From Cohaesibacter celericrescens (GTDB lineage: Bacteria > Pseudomonadota > Alphaproteobacteria > Rhizobiales > Cohaesibacteraceae), in the NCBI RefSeq assembly GCF_002866925.1, contig NZ_PKUQ01000015.1:1-64000 (forward strand): a DNA stretch of 64,000 nucleotides. Direction: 5' to 3'. A program made the position numbers and the translations under genes. Below, in pieces: positions 53,580 to 63,412 of the stretch. A model generated the notes under the pieces. That model saw only the letters and a program-made list of their open reading frames with translations. It searched no databases and had not been told where the DNA came from. Position 1 is the first letter of the stretch, and every line of letters begins with the position of its first letter.

Positions 53580-54563
53580 ATGAAACGCAATCTTGCTCTT
53601 ATTGGTGCCGTTGCTGGTGCCGCTTTCGCACTGACCGCTACTGCTGCTAGCGCTGTGACCTTAAAGCTCAACCACAACAACCCAAAAGACCATCAGCTGC
53701 ACAAATCCATGGAATTCATGGCAGAGCGCGTAAAAGAGCTGACCAACGGCGATGTGAAGATTCGCGTTTATGCCAACGCTCAGCTCGGCACTCAACGCGA
53801 GTCATTGGAGCTTGTTCAAAACGGCACCTTGGCAATGGCCAAGTCAAATGCTTCTGAACTGGAAGCTTTTGAAGAATCCTATTCTGCAATGAACCTGCCT
53901 TACATTTTCGTTTCCGAAGACCATTATTACAATGTTTTGTCTGGCGAAATTGGCGACGACATTCTGATGGCGTCCAAGGACAAAGGCTTCATCGGCCTGA
54001 CCTATTATGTTGAAGGCGCTCGTTCCTTCTACGCCAACAAAGAAATTCACACCCCTGCCGATCTGAAAGGCATGAAAATCCGTGTTCAGCCTTCAGAATC
54101 AGCCATTCGTATGGTTGAGTTGCTTGGTGGCAACCCAACACCGATTTCTTGGGGTGAGCTTTACAGCGCTTTGAAACAGGGTGTTGTTGATGGTGCTGAA
54201 AACAACCCATCTGCTTTGACTTCAGCTCGTCACGGTGAAGTATCCAAATTCTATTCCAACGATGGCCACACCATGATCCCTTCTGTTGTGGTCATGTCTA
54301 CCAAAGTCTGGGACAGCTTGGATGAAAATCAGCAGAAAGCACTGAAACAGGCTGCTAAAGACTCCATGCTCTTCCATCGCGAAGCTTGGAACGAACAGAC
54401 ACGTAAAGACATTGAACAAGCCAAAAAAGAACTCGATGTGAAATTCATCGAAGTCGAAAAAGGTCCGTTCATTGAAGCTGTTATGCCAATGCATGAAGAA
54501 GCTTCCAAAAAATCTGCTCGTATCGCTGATTTGGTTGAACGCATCAAAGCGGCTGCCAAATAA
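53580..54563 (+). CDS. TRAP transporter substrate-binding protein (DctP)
   Basis: A 327-residue periplasmic binding protein (328 if ATG 53577 is used; GGGAGGG at 53568-53574 favours 53580). Signal peptide MKRNLALIGAVAGAAFALTA then TAASA. The mature protein has HQLHKSMEFMAERVKELTNG, VYANAQLGTQRESLELVQNG, KGMKIRVQPSESAIRMVELL and YSALKQGVVDGAENNP; the arginine in IRVQPS is the usual carboxylate-binding residue of DctP proteins. Divergent from dctQM. The neighbouring uronate genes suggest glucuronate, galacturonate or a glucuronide as ligand. Confidence 0.94.
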   Translation: MKRNLALIGAVAGAAFALTATAASAVTLKLNHNNPKDHQLHKSMEFMAERVKELTNGDVKIRVYANAQLGTQRESLELVQNGTLAMAKSNASELEAFEESYSAMNLPYIFVSEDHYYNVLSGEIGDDILMASKDKGFIGLTYYVEGARSFYANKEIHTPADLKGMKIRVQPSESAIRMVELLGGNPTPISWGELYSALKQGVVDGAENNPSALTSARHGEVSKFYSNDGHTMIPSVVVMSTKVWDSLDENQQKALKQAAKDSMLFHREAWNEQTRKDIEQAKKELDVKFIEVEKGPFIEAVMPMHEEASKKSARIADLVERIKAAAK

Positions 54564-54633
54564 GCTGCTCGATACCAAAGCTCGATTGCTGCCTCGAACA
54601 GTCACCGCTTCTGTTCAGGAATAAACAAGTGAC

Positions 54634-54666
54634 AACATGGCGGGCGGGGTGCCCGCCATGTTTATT
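54634..54666 (+). terminator. Terminator after dctP
   Basis: AACATGGCGGGC and GCCCGCCATGTT form a perfect 12-bp stem with a 5-base loop, followed by TTATT. It separates dctP from uidA; with a short T-run it may be only partial, giving excess binding protein over downstream enzymes. Confidence 0.75.
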
Positions 54667-54728
54667 GACAGATCTCTCGTGGGTCGCATCCAGACGATCC
54701 AGCAAGTTTGAAAACAGGATAAAGACCG

Positions 54729-56540
54729 ATGGCACTTGAACGTTCTGAATTGGCTGATAACGCACTTCAGTGCCTACATGATGAGGGCTATGACGCGCCG
54801 TATAACACCCAGTCTCTGAACCACCAGACTATGGTGTTTGTGCAAGGACGCGATGCAGAAAGCCTTGACGGGAAATGGAATTTCTGTGTTGATCTGCTCG
54901 ACACAGGCCTTCGGCAGAAGTGGTTTTCGATGCTGCCACAAGCGGCAGAAGATCGCCTCGAACCCTATGACTACGATCCTTATCTGGGGGAACAAGTAAC
55001 CATTCCTTCCAATTGGCAGATGCTCAAGGAGAAGTGGTACTTCTTTGAAGGCAGCGCTTGGTATACTCGTCCTTTGGCGGTGGATAAAGTGTCAGCTGAC
55101 GAGCGCAAGTTTTTGCGTATCGGCGCTGCACAATATGACTGTAAAGTGTTCCTCAATGGCGCGTTTTTGGGTAATCATTATGGTGGTTCAACCCCCTTCT
55201 TTGTCGAACTGACAGACAAGCTCCAGGAGGGCGAAAACTGGTTGATGCTGTGTGTCAACAACACACGCACCACAGACCGAGTGCCGATGCGCAACACAGA
55301 TTGGTTCAACTATGGAGGCGTCTATCGCGAGGTTGCGCTTTATACAACGCCAAAAACCATTCTGCGCGATCTGTTTGTCGCGCTGGTGCCAGATAGTGCC
55401 TACAATAAAATTTCAATCGAAGCACAAGTCGATGGTCCGGCTGTTGGTGATGTGTCGATTTCGATCCCTGATCTTGGCATTCAGGCTTCGATCACACCAG
55501 ATGCAGAGGGTCTGGCCAAGATCATCATCGACGCCAGCCCTGAACTTTGGAGTCCTGAAAACCCTCGTCTTTATGACATCACAGCAACTGTGGGTGATGA
55601 TCAAGTCACTGACCGTGTTGGCTTCCGTCAGATCGAGCAGACCGGTGCAGACCTTTTCCTCAATGGTAAGCCGCTCTTTTTGCGTGGAATATCTGTACAC
55701 GAAGATGATGCTGAAACCGGAAAAGTAACCAGTGAGGCAGATATCCGGCGTCGTTTTTCGCATGCTCGCGAACTCAATTGCAATTTCTTGCGACTGGCGC
55801 ATTATCCGCATCATGAGCTAGCATCGCAAATCGCTGATGAAATGGGCTTCTTGCTTTGGGAAGAAATCCCAGTTTACTGGGCCATTGATTTTGAAAATCC
55901 TGCTACATTGCGTGATGCCGAAAACCAATTGATTGAGTTGATCAAGCGCGATCGCAACCGTGCCAGCGTTGTTATCTGGTCAGTGGGCAACGAAAATCCG
56001 GATTCCGATCCTCGCTTGAATTTCATGCGATCTTTGGTCGAAACAGCCAAGCAATTCGATCCGACGCGTCTGACTTCGGCAGCCTGTTTGATCAACCACG
56101 CCAAAAACAAAATCGAAGATCGGCTATCCGACTATATTGATGTGATCGGGATCAATGAATATTACGGTTGGTATGAAGAAAATTTTGAGGACCTGATCGA
56201 GATCGGATTGAATTCTTCACCGGAAAAACCGGTGGTGATTTCTGAAACAGGTGCCGATGCTGACATTAGTGCCACAGGACCAAAGAAGGGTCTGTTCAGC
56301 GAGGCCTATCAGACGCATGTTTATGAACGTCAGATTGAGACGCTGCGCACATTGGACTATGTCAAAGGGATTTCTCCTTGGATTCTGTATGATTTCCGCG
56401 TCGAAAGACGCCAGAATGTTTTCCAGCAGGGGACCAACAAAAAAGGTTTGATTGCTGGTGACAAACAGACCAAAAAGGAAGCCTTCCACAAATTGGCGGC
56501 CTTTTATGCAAGCAAGCGCCACGAAATTGAAGCTGATTGA
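54729..56540 (+). CDS. uidA: Beta-glucuronidase
   Basis: Glycoside hydrolase family 2 enzyme releasing glucuronic acid from beta-glucuronides. The 603-residue protein (E. coli 603) has the sandwich domains, DLFLNGKPLFLRGISVHEDD, NFLRLAHYPHHELASQIADE, acid/base Glu422 in WSVGNENPD and nucleophile Glu506 in VISETGAD, spaced as E. coli Glu413 and Glu504. There is no signal peptide, so it is cytoplasmic and needs the glucuronide to be imported. A beta-galacturonidase activity is also possible in this family. It precedes the regulator gene by 43 bases. Confidence 0.93.
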   Translation: MALERSELADNALQCLHDEGYDAPYNTQSLNHQTMVFVQGRDAESLDGKWNFCVDLLDTGLRQKWFSMLPQAAEDRLEPYDYDPYLGEQVTIPSNWQMLKEKWYFFEGSAWYTRPLAVDKVSADERKFLRIGAAQYDCKVFLNGAFLGNHYGGSTPFFVELTDKLQEGENWLMLCVNNTRTTDRVPMRNTDWFNYGGVYREVALYTTPKTILRDLFVALVPDSAYNKISIEAQVDGPAVGDVSISIPDLGIQASITPDAEGLAKIIIDASPELWSPENPRLYDITATVGDDQVTDRVGFRQIEQTGADLFLNGKPLFLRGISVHEDDAETGKVTSEADIRRRFSHARELNCNFLRLAHYPHHELASQIADEMGFLLWEEIPVYWAIDFENPATLRDAENQLIELIKRDRNRASVVIWSVGNENPDSDPRLNFMRSLVETAKQFDPTRLTSAACLINHAKNKIEDRLSDYIDVIGINEYYGWYEENFEDLIEIGLNSSPEKPVVISETGADADISATGPKKGLFSEAYQTHVYERQIETLRTLDYVKGISPWILYDFRVERRQNVFQQGTNKKGLIAGDKQTKKEAFHKLAAFYASKRHEIEAD

Positions 56541-56583
56541 AAATGCCGTCAGTGCAGAAAAAAATGAAAAGTGAGGGGTTTCG

Positions 56584-57339
56584 ATGATCCCGGACGTAGG
56601 CAAAAGACGCTATCAAGAAGTTGCGGAATCGCTGAAAATGGAAATGATCGACCAAGATCTTTCTGTCGGTACGCGTCTACGAACGGAACGTCAAATAGCA
56701 GAAGATTTTGATGTCGCGCGCTCGGTCGTGCGCGAGGCGATTATCATGCTCGAGATTGAAGGCCTTGTTTCGGTACGCAAGGGCTCGGGTACCTATATTG
56801 CTCGCAAACCCGACCAAGCAGAGAAAAGTGGCGTTGCTCGCACCGATATAGGCCCGTTTGAATTGTTGCAAGCACGCCAACTGCTCGAAAGCAACATCGC
56901 CGCATTTGCCGCAACCATGGTGACAAAAGCCGATATCATGCGCATGCAGGAAGCGCTTGATATGGAAATCCAAGCCATCGAGATGGGAAAAAGCGATTAT
57001 AACGGCGATGAGTTGTTCCACCGCCTTCTCGCAGAAGCAACCCAGAATGGTGTGCTCGTCGATATGGTTTCCGAAATGTGGCGGTTGCGTAAAGGCAACC
57101 AGATTTGGGATGGCTTGCATGCTCGCATCTTTGATGAAAGCTATCGTCAAGACTGGTTGGATGACCACCAGAAAATTTTGACCGCGGTGAATCGCAAAGA
57201 TCCCGGCAAAGCACGCGATGCGATGTGGAACCACTTGGAAAATGTACGCAATACGCTGCTGACCCTTTCCGACGTGGAAGATCCCAAGTTTGATGGCGAA
57301 CTGTTCAAGGCACCCAAAGTGGTGAAGATCAACAAATAG
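56584..57339 (+). CDS. GntR-family (FadR subfamily) regulator, UxuR/ExuR-like
   Basis: A 251-residue regulator. Winged helix at about 8-76 (RRYQEVAESLKMEMIDQDLS, LRTERQIAEDFDVARSVVRE and GLVSVRKGSGTYI); the FCD ligand-binding domain is at about 90-235 with FELLQARQLLESNIAAFAAT and FHRLLAEATQNG, including metal-binding histidines. The position among hexuronate genes and the TTGGT-N2-ACCAA palindromes near dctP suggest it is the local UxuR/ExuR-type repressor released by a uronate intermediate. Confidence 0.9.
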   Translation: MIPDVGKRRYQEVAESLKMEMIDQDLSVGTRLRTERQIAEDFDVARSVVREAIIMLEIEGLVSVRKGSGTYIARKPDQAEKSGVARTDIGPFELLQARQLLESNIAAFAATMVTKADIMRMQEALDMEIQAIEMGKSDYNGDELFHRLLAEATQNGVLVDMVSEMWRLRKGNQIWDGLHARIFDESYRQDWLDDHQKILTAVNRKDPGKARDAMWNHLENVRNTLLTLSDVEDPKFDGELFKAPKVVKINK

Positions 57340-57459
57340 CGCACTCCGTTTGGTCCAGAATGCTTGGACCCATGAATGCGCGTCCATTTACAAATGAGAG
57401 CTCTCGAACAAGGCAATTTTGTTCCCGAGTTCGATAACAGAAACAAAAAGGGCAAAGCG

Positions 57460-58617
57460 ATGAAACAGACCTGGCGCTGGTTCGGGCCGGATGATCCGGT
57501 TACTCTCAAAGACATCCGTCAGGCAGGAGCAAGCGGCATTGTATCCGCCCTGCATAGCATCCCCAATGGTGTGGTCTGGAGCCGTGAGGCAATTGCAGAA
57601 CACAAGAAACTGATTGAGGATGCCGGTCTGGTATGGTCAGTGGTTGAATCCATCCCCATCCATGAAGACATCAAACTGCAACGGGGCGACTGGCAGAGCT
57701 ATATTGCCAATTGGGGGCAATCCCTTCGCAATCTCGCTGCAGAAGGCGTCAATAATATTTGCTACAATTTCATGCCTGTGCTCGATTGGACCCGCACCGA
57801 CATGGCTTGGGAATTGCCCAACGGGGCGCGTTGCATGCGCTTTGATGAGGATCGTTTTGCGGCCTTTGATCTGTTCATTCTCAAACGACAGCCTACGAGC
57901 GGCGAATATTCCGAACAGGAAATCGCAGCAGCGCAACGTTGTTTTGACGCCATGAGCGACGAAGACAAACGCGCTTTGCAACGCAATATCATTGCTGGTT
58001 TGCCGGGCTCGGAAGAAAGCTACACCATTGAGCAATTTGCTGCGCAACTGAGTCTATATAGTGACATCAGTGCCGAGAAACTGCGGCAACATCTGGCTGA
58101 TTTTCTGAATGTCGTGGTCCCTATCGCCGATGAAGTGGGTGCCACTATGGCCATTCATCCTGATGATCCGCCACGTCCTCTGTTCGGCTTGCCTCGCATT
58201 GTTTCAACCATCGAAGACATGCGTGCCCTGCGTGCCATCAATGATAGTCCAGCCAACGGCTTCACCCTCTGCACCGGTTCCTACGGTGTGAGAGCGGACA
58301 ATGATTTGATTGCGATGATCGAAGAATTCGCAGACGTAATTCACTTCTTTCATTTGCGGTCTACCAAACGCGATGGTCGTAGTTTTTATGAAGCTGATCA
58401 TTTCGGTGGTGATGTTGATATGGTCGAAGTCATACGCCGCTACAAAGCTGTTGAAGACAAAGTTGGCCGCTCTTTGCCCTTCCGGCCAGACCATGGGCAC
58501 CAAATCTTGGATGATCTAAATCGACGCTCCAACCCAGGTTATCCCGCCATTGGTCGCCTCAAAGGCTTGGCTGAATTGCGTGGGGCTATGCTGGCTGTGG
58601 GTGGTAAGCTAGACTGA
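57460..58617 (+). CDS. uxuA: Mannonate dehydratase
   Basis: Dehydrates D-mannonate to 2-keto-3-deoxygluconate with Mn2+ or Fe2+; a TIM-barrel enzyme. The 385-residue protein begins [20 protein letters not shown], followed by [17 protein letters not shown], and has [63 protein letters not shown] and [11 protein letters not shown], which are diagnostic for UxuA. ATG 57460 with AAGGG upstream replaces a frame start at 57376. The product KDG needs a kinase (kdgK), not found in this window, before Eda. Confidence 0.97.
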   Translation: MKQTWRWFGPDDPVTLKDIRQAGASGIVSALHSIPNGVVWSREAIAEHKKLIEDAGLVWSVVESIPIHEDIKLQRGDWQSYIANWGQSLRNLAAEGVNNICYNFMPVLDWTRTDMAWELPNGARCMRFDEDRFAAFDLFILKRQPTSGEYSEQEIAAAQRCFDAMSDEDKRALQRNIIAGLPGSEESYTIEQFAAQLSLYSDISAEKLRQHLADFLNVVVPIADEVGATMAIHPDDPPRPLFGLPRIVSTIEDMRALRAINDSPANGFTLCTGSYGVRADNDLIAMIEEFADVIHFFHLRSTKRDGRSFYEADHFGGDVDMVEVIRRYKAVEDKVGRSLPFRPDHGHQILDDLNRRSNPGYPAIGRLKGLAELRGAMLAVGGKLD

Positions 58618-58654
58618 CAAACTGCGAGCGGTTTGTCTTTTAAAAATACAAGAA

Positions 58655-58688
58655 AGGGTACGCGAATATTTGCGTACCCTTTTTATTT
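58655..58688 (+). terminator. Terminator after uxuA
   Basis: AGGGTACGC, 8-base loop, GCGTACCCT followed by TTTTATTT, 38 bases after the stop codon. Ends the uidA-regulator-uxuA unit. Confidence 0.9.
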
Positions 58689-59022
58689 GCGCTAGCTCAT
58701 GTGCCGTTTTGCCTGTTTCTAAATCTGGCAGAGCTGCATGTTTAATTCATGGATGAGCCGCCTGTCCATCGCTCAGTATCCCAGATATAGCAGGGCAATA
58801 ACTCTAACGAATGCTTGGCAATGGCGAGGGCATGTCTCAAGAGGGATGTCCTCTATTGAAGACAGTTGGTGCTTCAGATATGACTGTATAAGACGAAAGA
58901 TGGCCTCCCCTGTTTGATCAAACCGGCAGCCGTGGCTATCCATTGCAAGTGCTGCATATGGCTGGAATTGTTCGTGACAGGACTTGCCTGTAAAATGAAG
59001 CTGTTTGGTTTAAAGGTGCAAG
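58689..59022. other. Gene-free region before galT
   Basis: About 330 bases between the uxuA terminator and galT, with no supported gene. It should hold the galTK promoter; no clear operator was recognised. Confidence 0.4.
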
Positions 59023-60063
59023 ATGCGTGAAATCAATCTCGAAGACGATCCTCATCGCCGCTATAATCCGCTAAAAGACGAGTGGGTCCTTGTTTCTCCC
59101 CACCGTAATAAGCGCCCTTGGATGGGAAAACAGGAAAAAGCGCCTGTCACCGACAAGCCGTCACACGATCCAAACTGTTATCTTTGCCCTGGCAATGCCC
59201 GCACTTCGGGCGCCGTCAATCCCGATTATCACGGCCCTTTCGTTTTCGACAATGACTTCCCCGCCATGCTGACGGACACCCCGCTTGGGGTACAACAAGA
59301 TGGCCCGCTGTTCACCGCCAAGACGGTCCGCGGCACGGCGCGTGTGATCTGCTTTTCCGAAAAACACAACCAAACTCTGCCTGAGATGCCGGTTCAAGGC
59401 ATCCGTAATGTCGTTGATTTATGGGCGGATCAATTGGCAGAATTGGGCCAGACCTACAATTGGGTTGCCTTGTTTGAAAACAAGGGTGAAATGATGGGCT
59501 GTTCTCAACCCCATCCCCATGGCCAGATCTGGGCTTCTGATTTTCTGCCCAATGAAATCACCCGCGAGGATGCGTGCCAAAAAGCTTATCATGAGACCAA
59601 CGGGTCGGTTTTGTTGGTCGATTATGCCACAGCAGAAGCGAACAAAGGTAAGCGCACCGTTGTTGAAAATGAGCATTGGATCGCTGTTGTGCCTTATTGG
59701 GCAACATGGCCTTTTGAAACGCTGGTATTACCCAAACGCCATGTTCTGCGTTTGACGGATCTGACCGATGCAGAGCGAAACAGTTGTGCCGATATTCTCA
59801 AGCGTTTGACGTGTCGGTATGACAATCTGTTCGAGACAGAATTTCCCTATTCGATGGGCTGGCATGGTGCCCCTACAATGGAAGGCGATATGTCCCATTG
59901 GCAGCTGCACGCCCATTTCTATCCGCCATTGCTGCGCTCTGCGACGGTGCGCAAATTCATGGTTGGTTTCGAAATGCTGTCGGAATCCCAGCGTGATATG
60001 ACTGCCGAGAGCGCTGCCGAAAGACTGCGTGGCTTGTCTGATGTGCATTACAAGGAACAATAA
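59023..60063 (+). CDS. galT: Galactose-1-phosphate uridylyltransferase
   Basis: Leloir enzyme exchanging UMP between UDP-glucose and galactose-1-phosphate. The 346-residue HIT-fold protein has [20 protein letters not shown], the zinc-site CYLCPGN, and the active site [14 protein letters not shown] with His164 and His166, the same numbers as in E. coli GalT; the C-terminal zinc and substrate region has HLHFYPP-like [20 protein letters not shown]. Followed by galK after a single base. Confidence 0.97.
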   Translation: MREINLEDDPHRRYNPLKDEWVLVSPHRNKRPWMGKQEKAPVTDKPSHDPNCYLCPGNARTSGAVNPDYHGPFVFDNDFPAMLTDTPLGVQQDGPLFTAKTVRGTARVICFSEKHNQTLPEMPVQGIRNVVDLWADQLAELGQTYNWVALFENKGEMMGCSQPHPHGQIWASDFLPNEITREDACQKAYHETNGSVLLVDYATAEANKGKRTVVENEHWIAVVPYWATWPFETLVLPKRHVLRLTDLTDAERNSCADILKRLTCRYDNLFETEFPYSMGWHGAPTMEGDMSHWQLHAHFYPPLLRSATVRKFMVGFEMLSESQRDMTAESAAERLRGLSDVHYKEQ

Positions 60064-60064
60064 G

Positions 60065-61162
60065 ATGGATAGCGATGCACTGAAAGCAACGGTTGGCGAA
60101 GCCTTTGCAAAGCAGTTCGGACGGCAAGCCCAAGCAATTGTAACAGCACCGGGGCGCGTCAATCTTCTGGGCGAGCACACCGATTACAATGGCGGTTTCG
60201 TGTTGCCTATGCCGTTGACCCTTGAAATATGTGTTGCCATAGGGTCGGGGCTCAAGCCAGGTTGGGCGAAGCTTTACAGTCAGAATTTTGACACGTCGGC
60301 TGAAGTGGATCTGGCGGGTGATAAAGCGGATGAGTGGACCGATTTTATCCTTGGTTGTTTTAAACTGTCAGAGCAAAACCCAGACCTGACCGCAGGCTAT
60401 TGCATTGCCGTGGGCAGCACTTTGCCGATGGGGGCAGGCATCTCCAGTTCAGCTGCATTGGAGGTGGCGACACTGCGGGCAATTGCTGCATTGGCAGGGG
60501 TCGATCCTGATCCTGTTGCCATAGCCAAAACAGCACGCAAGGTCGAAAATGAGTTCATCGGCATGCCATGTGGCATCATGGATCAGTTTGCCTCATCTGT
60601 TGGTACCCGCAATATGGCTTTGTTCCTTGATACCCAATCGCTGGATTATGAACTGGCACCATTGATCCCCGACCATAAAATCATCACGTTGCATTCCGGT
60701 GTCACCCATAAGTTAACCGACGGCAGCTATGAGCAGCGCGTGAAGGAATGCAACAGTGCCTGTGAAAAATTGGGTATCGGCTTGTTACGTGATGTCGGGG
60801 TTGCCGATCTGGATCGCATCAATGCCATCGGCGGAGTTGAGGCCAAACGCGCGCGCCACATCGTGACGGATAACCAGCGTGTATTGGATGGGGTCGCGGC
60901 ATTGAAGGCCCGTGACGCCCAAGCCTTCGGCCGATTGATGAGCGAAAGCCATGTCTCCCAAAAAGATGATTATGAAATTACTGTCGAGGAAACCGATGAA
61001 CTGGTCGATGTCGCCGTTCAACTGGGTGCGCTTGGCGCACGCCAGACCGGTGGCGGTTTTGGTGGTTCCATCGTTGCGCTTGTGAAAGACCAAGATGTTG
61101 ATCGCTGGTGTGACGCCATGACAAGCCGCTATCCACAAACCAAAGTTTTGGCGATCACCTGA
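60065..61162 (+). CDS. galK: Galactokinase
   Basis: Phosphorylates alpha-D-galactose at C1. The 365-residue GHMP kinase has APGRVNLLGEHTDYNGGFVL, LPMGAGISSSAALEVATLRA (the ATP loop), GIMDQFASSVG and TGGGFGGSIVALV. ATG 60065 starts one base after the galT stop, so the two are translationally coupled. GalE is encoded 56 kb to the left, and no mutarotase or galactose transporter is adjacent. Confidence 0.96.
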   Translation: MDSDALKATVGEAFAKQFGRQAQAIVTAPGRVNLLGEHTDYNGGFVLPMPLTLEICVAIGSGLKPGWAKLYSQNFDTSAEVDLAGDKADEWTDFILGCFKLSEQNPDLTAGYCIAVGSTLPMGAGISSSAALEVATLRAIAALAGVDPDPVAIAKTARKVENEFIGMPCGIMDQFASSVGTRNMALFLDTQSLDYELAPLIPDHKIITLHSGVTHKLTDGSYEQRVKECNSACEKLGIGLLRDVGVADLDRINAIGGVEAKRARHIVTDNQRVLDGVAALKARDAQAFGRLMSESHVSQKDDYEITVEETDELVDVAVQLGALGARQTGGGFGGSIVALVKDQDVDRWCDAMTSRYPQTKVLAIT

Positions 61163-61635
61163 CCAGATCCAGAGTGTGTCACGCATTATTGGCGTCACTT
61201 CTTCATTGGCAAACCTGAAGCCGCGCGTGCGCTGACATAGCGTGTTCGGGCTTGCCAGTGAATTCAAGGACAGGCGTCTTGTTCAAGGGCTAAGCCACCT
61301 GAATCCCAAATTAATTTGAAATATTGTATGTTAAGACGCTGCAATATTTATTGTTTTTCAAATTGCATAGATCCGAGTTTGAATCGACCCCGTCGCCGAG
61401 CCGCATGATGGGTGGGGCGGTCGTGCTATGCAGTCTGTTTTCCGGATGATCCCGCAAATCGCCTCTGCCGAAGAACTCTCAAAGCCATCCTCCTGTGTCT
61501 CCTCGCAGCAATCTTGAGCATGGAACGCTCTGATTGAGCATTAGCCAGCTGCTGCTCGTTGCTGTAGTGACGATGTTGAGAATGGGGAGAGGGCTAGCTC
61601 TCATTCGAGGGACCAGCTCGGCCGACCTAAAAGGG

Positions 61636-61710
61636 AGTTGCGGAGTCCGAAAAATCCGAAGTTGTCGCAAGCAGTGAAGCTTAATCGGAAATTGCGCAGA
61701 CTCCGCAACT
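61636..61710. repeat. 12-bp inverted repeat enclosing a nested stem
   Basis: AGTTGCGGAGTC (61636-61647) and GACTCCGCAACT (61699-61710) are perfectly complementary around a 51-base interior that itself has pairing blocks (TCCGA and TCGGA). Could be a structured RNA or remnant of a mobile element. Confidence 0.5.
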
Positions 61711-61860
61711 TTAGTGACCATCTCGTGTCGCAAGCAGTGCTGATGGCGCACTAATTACATTAACCAGTCACCGAATAGGGCAACGGACAACTCACTTGTT
61801 TCAATCACAGCTAGGTTTCGAGCATCATCCAAACTTAAGATCAATGACATGAACCATGTG

Positions 61861-61888
61861 AGGTTGTATAAATATATATATACAACCT
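61861..61888. repeat. 10-bp AT-rich palindrome
   Basis: AGGTTGTATA and TATACAACCT around AATATATA. Symmetric, possibly a repressor site or a terminator-like hairpin; about 20 bases before a weak open frame. Confidence 0.4.
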
Positions 61889-62122
61889 AAAGATATTGGT
61901 CAAGTTTTATGATAGGAAAAAACGCGAAAATTCAAATTTTCGTGAGCCCTGAGCTCAATCAATTAAAAGCAATAGCACTATGCGGCATGGTCGCTTTTCA
62001 AACGACCTTATTGCCAATGAAGCACGACGTTGCTTTTTGTTCTTTAAGGCCTCGGGTCAAGACAAAAGCCACCGGCACTCTCCGTGCGGTCCAGTGGTTT
62101 ATTTCCAAATCGACAACAACCA

Positions 62123-62154
62123 ATAAAAAAGCCCCGGGAGAAACCCCCGAGGCC
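62123..62154 (-). terminator. Terminator after porin gene
   Basis: On the minus strand GCCTCGGG, loop, CCCGGGGC then TTTTTTATTG. Located about 40 bases beyond the porin stop. Confidence 0.85.
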
Positions 62155-62194
62155 ATTTGATCATCACGTTTCTTTTATCCAAGCAAAGCTTGAA

Positions 62195-63412
62195 TTAGAA
62201 TGTGCGTTTGATCGTCAACTCTGCTGCAACATCATCCCAATCGCGGATACCAGTGTTCGCGGTATAAGTGTTGCTGAAATCAACTTTCTGATAGCCGACT
62301 TTACCTTCGATTTCTAAGTTTTTAATTGGTGTGTATAGTGCACCAACGCTAACACCCCAACGATTGAGATCATTGTTCACTGCGGTGCGGTCATTGAAGC
62401 TATAATATCCTGCACCAACTTTGAAATCAAAGTTATCAGCGAAAGCATATACCAGACCACCGGAAACTTCCCAAGATGAGTTAAGTGTGCCTGCCGCTGC
62501 AGCAACCGAGCCGACAGGAGCAGGAGCTCCTAGCGAGTAACCAGCACCCATGGTCAGAGTAAGTGCTTCCATGACGTTGAATGAAGCATCACCCCCAATG
62601 GTATAGCCGTAATCGGTGGAAATGGTTGGGTCCGCATAGCGCACTTGGAACAGGCTTGCCCCAACGGCAACGGAACCCCAGCCTTGTTCTACTGCAAGGC
62701 TGGCTGCAAGTGAAGGAGCAGACCGGCCTACGGTGTAGACTGTGGTAGTTGGGCTCGTAATGCTGACTTCGCCGCCGTTTTGGATGCCGTCACCAGCGGT
62801 GCCGCCACCAGCGCCATCATCGATAAATCCAGTGATCGCAGAGCCGGCTACTGTTTGGCTGATGCCTATTGCATATTCTTCCAGTGCGATTGCTGCTGTT
62901 ACACCGTTACCAAGGTCCATTTTGTAACCGATGGCATTCAGGTCACCATGGCTGGTATCGAAGTCGTCATATGCCTGACCGCCATTGAATTCAATCAAAG
63001 AGTCAGTAAGACCGGCATAGAAACCGCCAAGCTGCAAATATGCCTTGTCAATGGCAGTTCCGGAGCCACCGGTTGTTTCTCCAATGTCATCAAGCTCGAT
63101 CACAGCGGAAAGCGTACCCATCTCGGTTTCTTCACGTGCTGTGAAGGTGAGGTTCGTTTCGGTGTCGAAGTCGTACAAGTGTTGTGAACGTGCGAGGTTT
63201 TGGTGGAAACCGTTGGTATGCACCTTCAACAGGACTTCACCAGAGATTTTCAGGCAGGTGTCTGTGCCTGGAATGAAGAAGTACCCTGCGCCGTATGCGT
63301 CACAGACACGTACATAGTCTACAGGTTCGGCAACTGGCAAATCGGCTGCTTGAGCGGAGCCAACTGCGACGATAGCAGCTGCGGAACCGAGGATGAGGCT
63401 TTTGATGTTCAT
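62195..63412 (-). CDS. Porin, Omp2b-type
   Basis: A 405-residue outer-membrane porin of the alphaproteobacterial/rhizobial type. Signal peptide MNIKSLILGSAAAIVAVGSA then QA, mature start ADLPVAEPVDYVRVCDAYGA followed by GYFFIPGTDTCLKISGE; the two cysteines in this N-terminal region (CDAYG and TCLK) are conserved in the group. The remainder alternates short hydrophobic beta strands and polar turns and ends TIKRTF, with terminal phenylalanine as BAM signal. ATG 63412 follows AGAAATT; the frame extends to 63538 without porin features. It is likely a major general diffusion channel. Confidence 0.94.
   Translation of the reverse strand: MNIKSLILGSAAAIVAVGSAQAADLPVAEPVDYVRVCDAYGAGYFFIPGTDTCLKISGEVLLKVHTNGFHQNLARSQHLYDFDTETNLTFTAREETEMGTLSAVIELDDIGETTGGSGTAIDKAYLQLGGFYAGLTDSLIEFNGGQAYDDFDTSHGDLNAIGYKMDLGNGVTAAIALEEYAIGISQTVAGSAITGFIDDGAGGGTAGDGIQNGGEVSITSPTTTVYTVGRSAPSLAASLAVEQGWGSVAVGASLFQVRYADPTISTDYGYTIGGDASFNVMEALTLTMGAGYSLGAPAPVGSVAAAAGTLNSSWEVSGGLVYAFADNFDFKVGAGYYSFNDRTAVNNDLNRWGVSVGALYTPIKNLEIEGKVGYQKVDFSNTYTANTGIRDWDDVAAELTIKRTF

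Larger units (their letters stand above)
61163..62194. other. Gene-free kilobase with inverted repeats
   Basis: About 1,030 bases between galK and the porin stop with no gene I can support. It contains two perfect inverted repeats listed separately, the phrase GTCGCAAGCAGTG twice (about 61664 and 61728), and the porin terminator. An 83-codon plus-strand frame at 61909 runs into that terminator and is not convincing. Confidence 0.45.

Noticed and set aside
61909..62160. 83-codon plus-strand frame
   Set aside because: Runs into the porin terminator, no recognisable domain, weak ribosome site.
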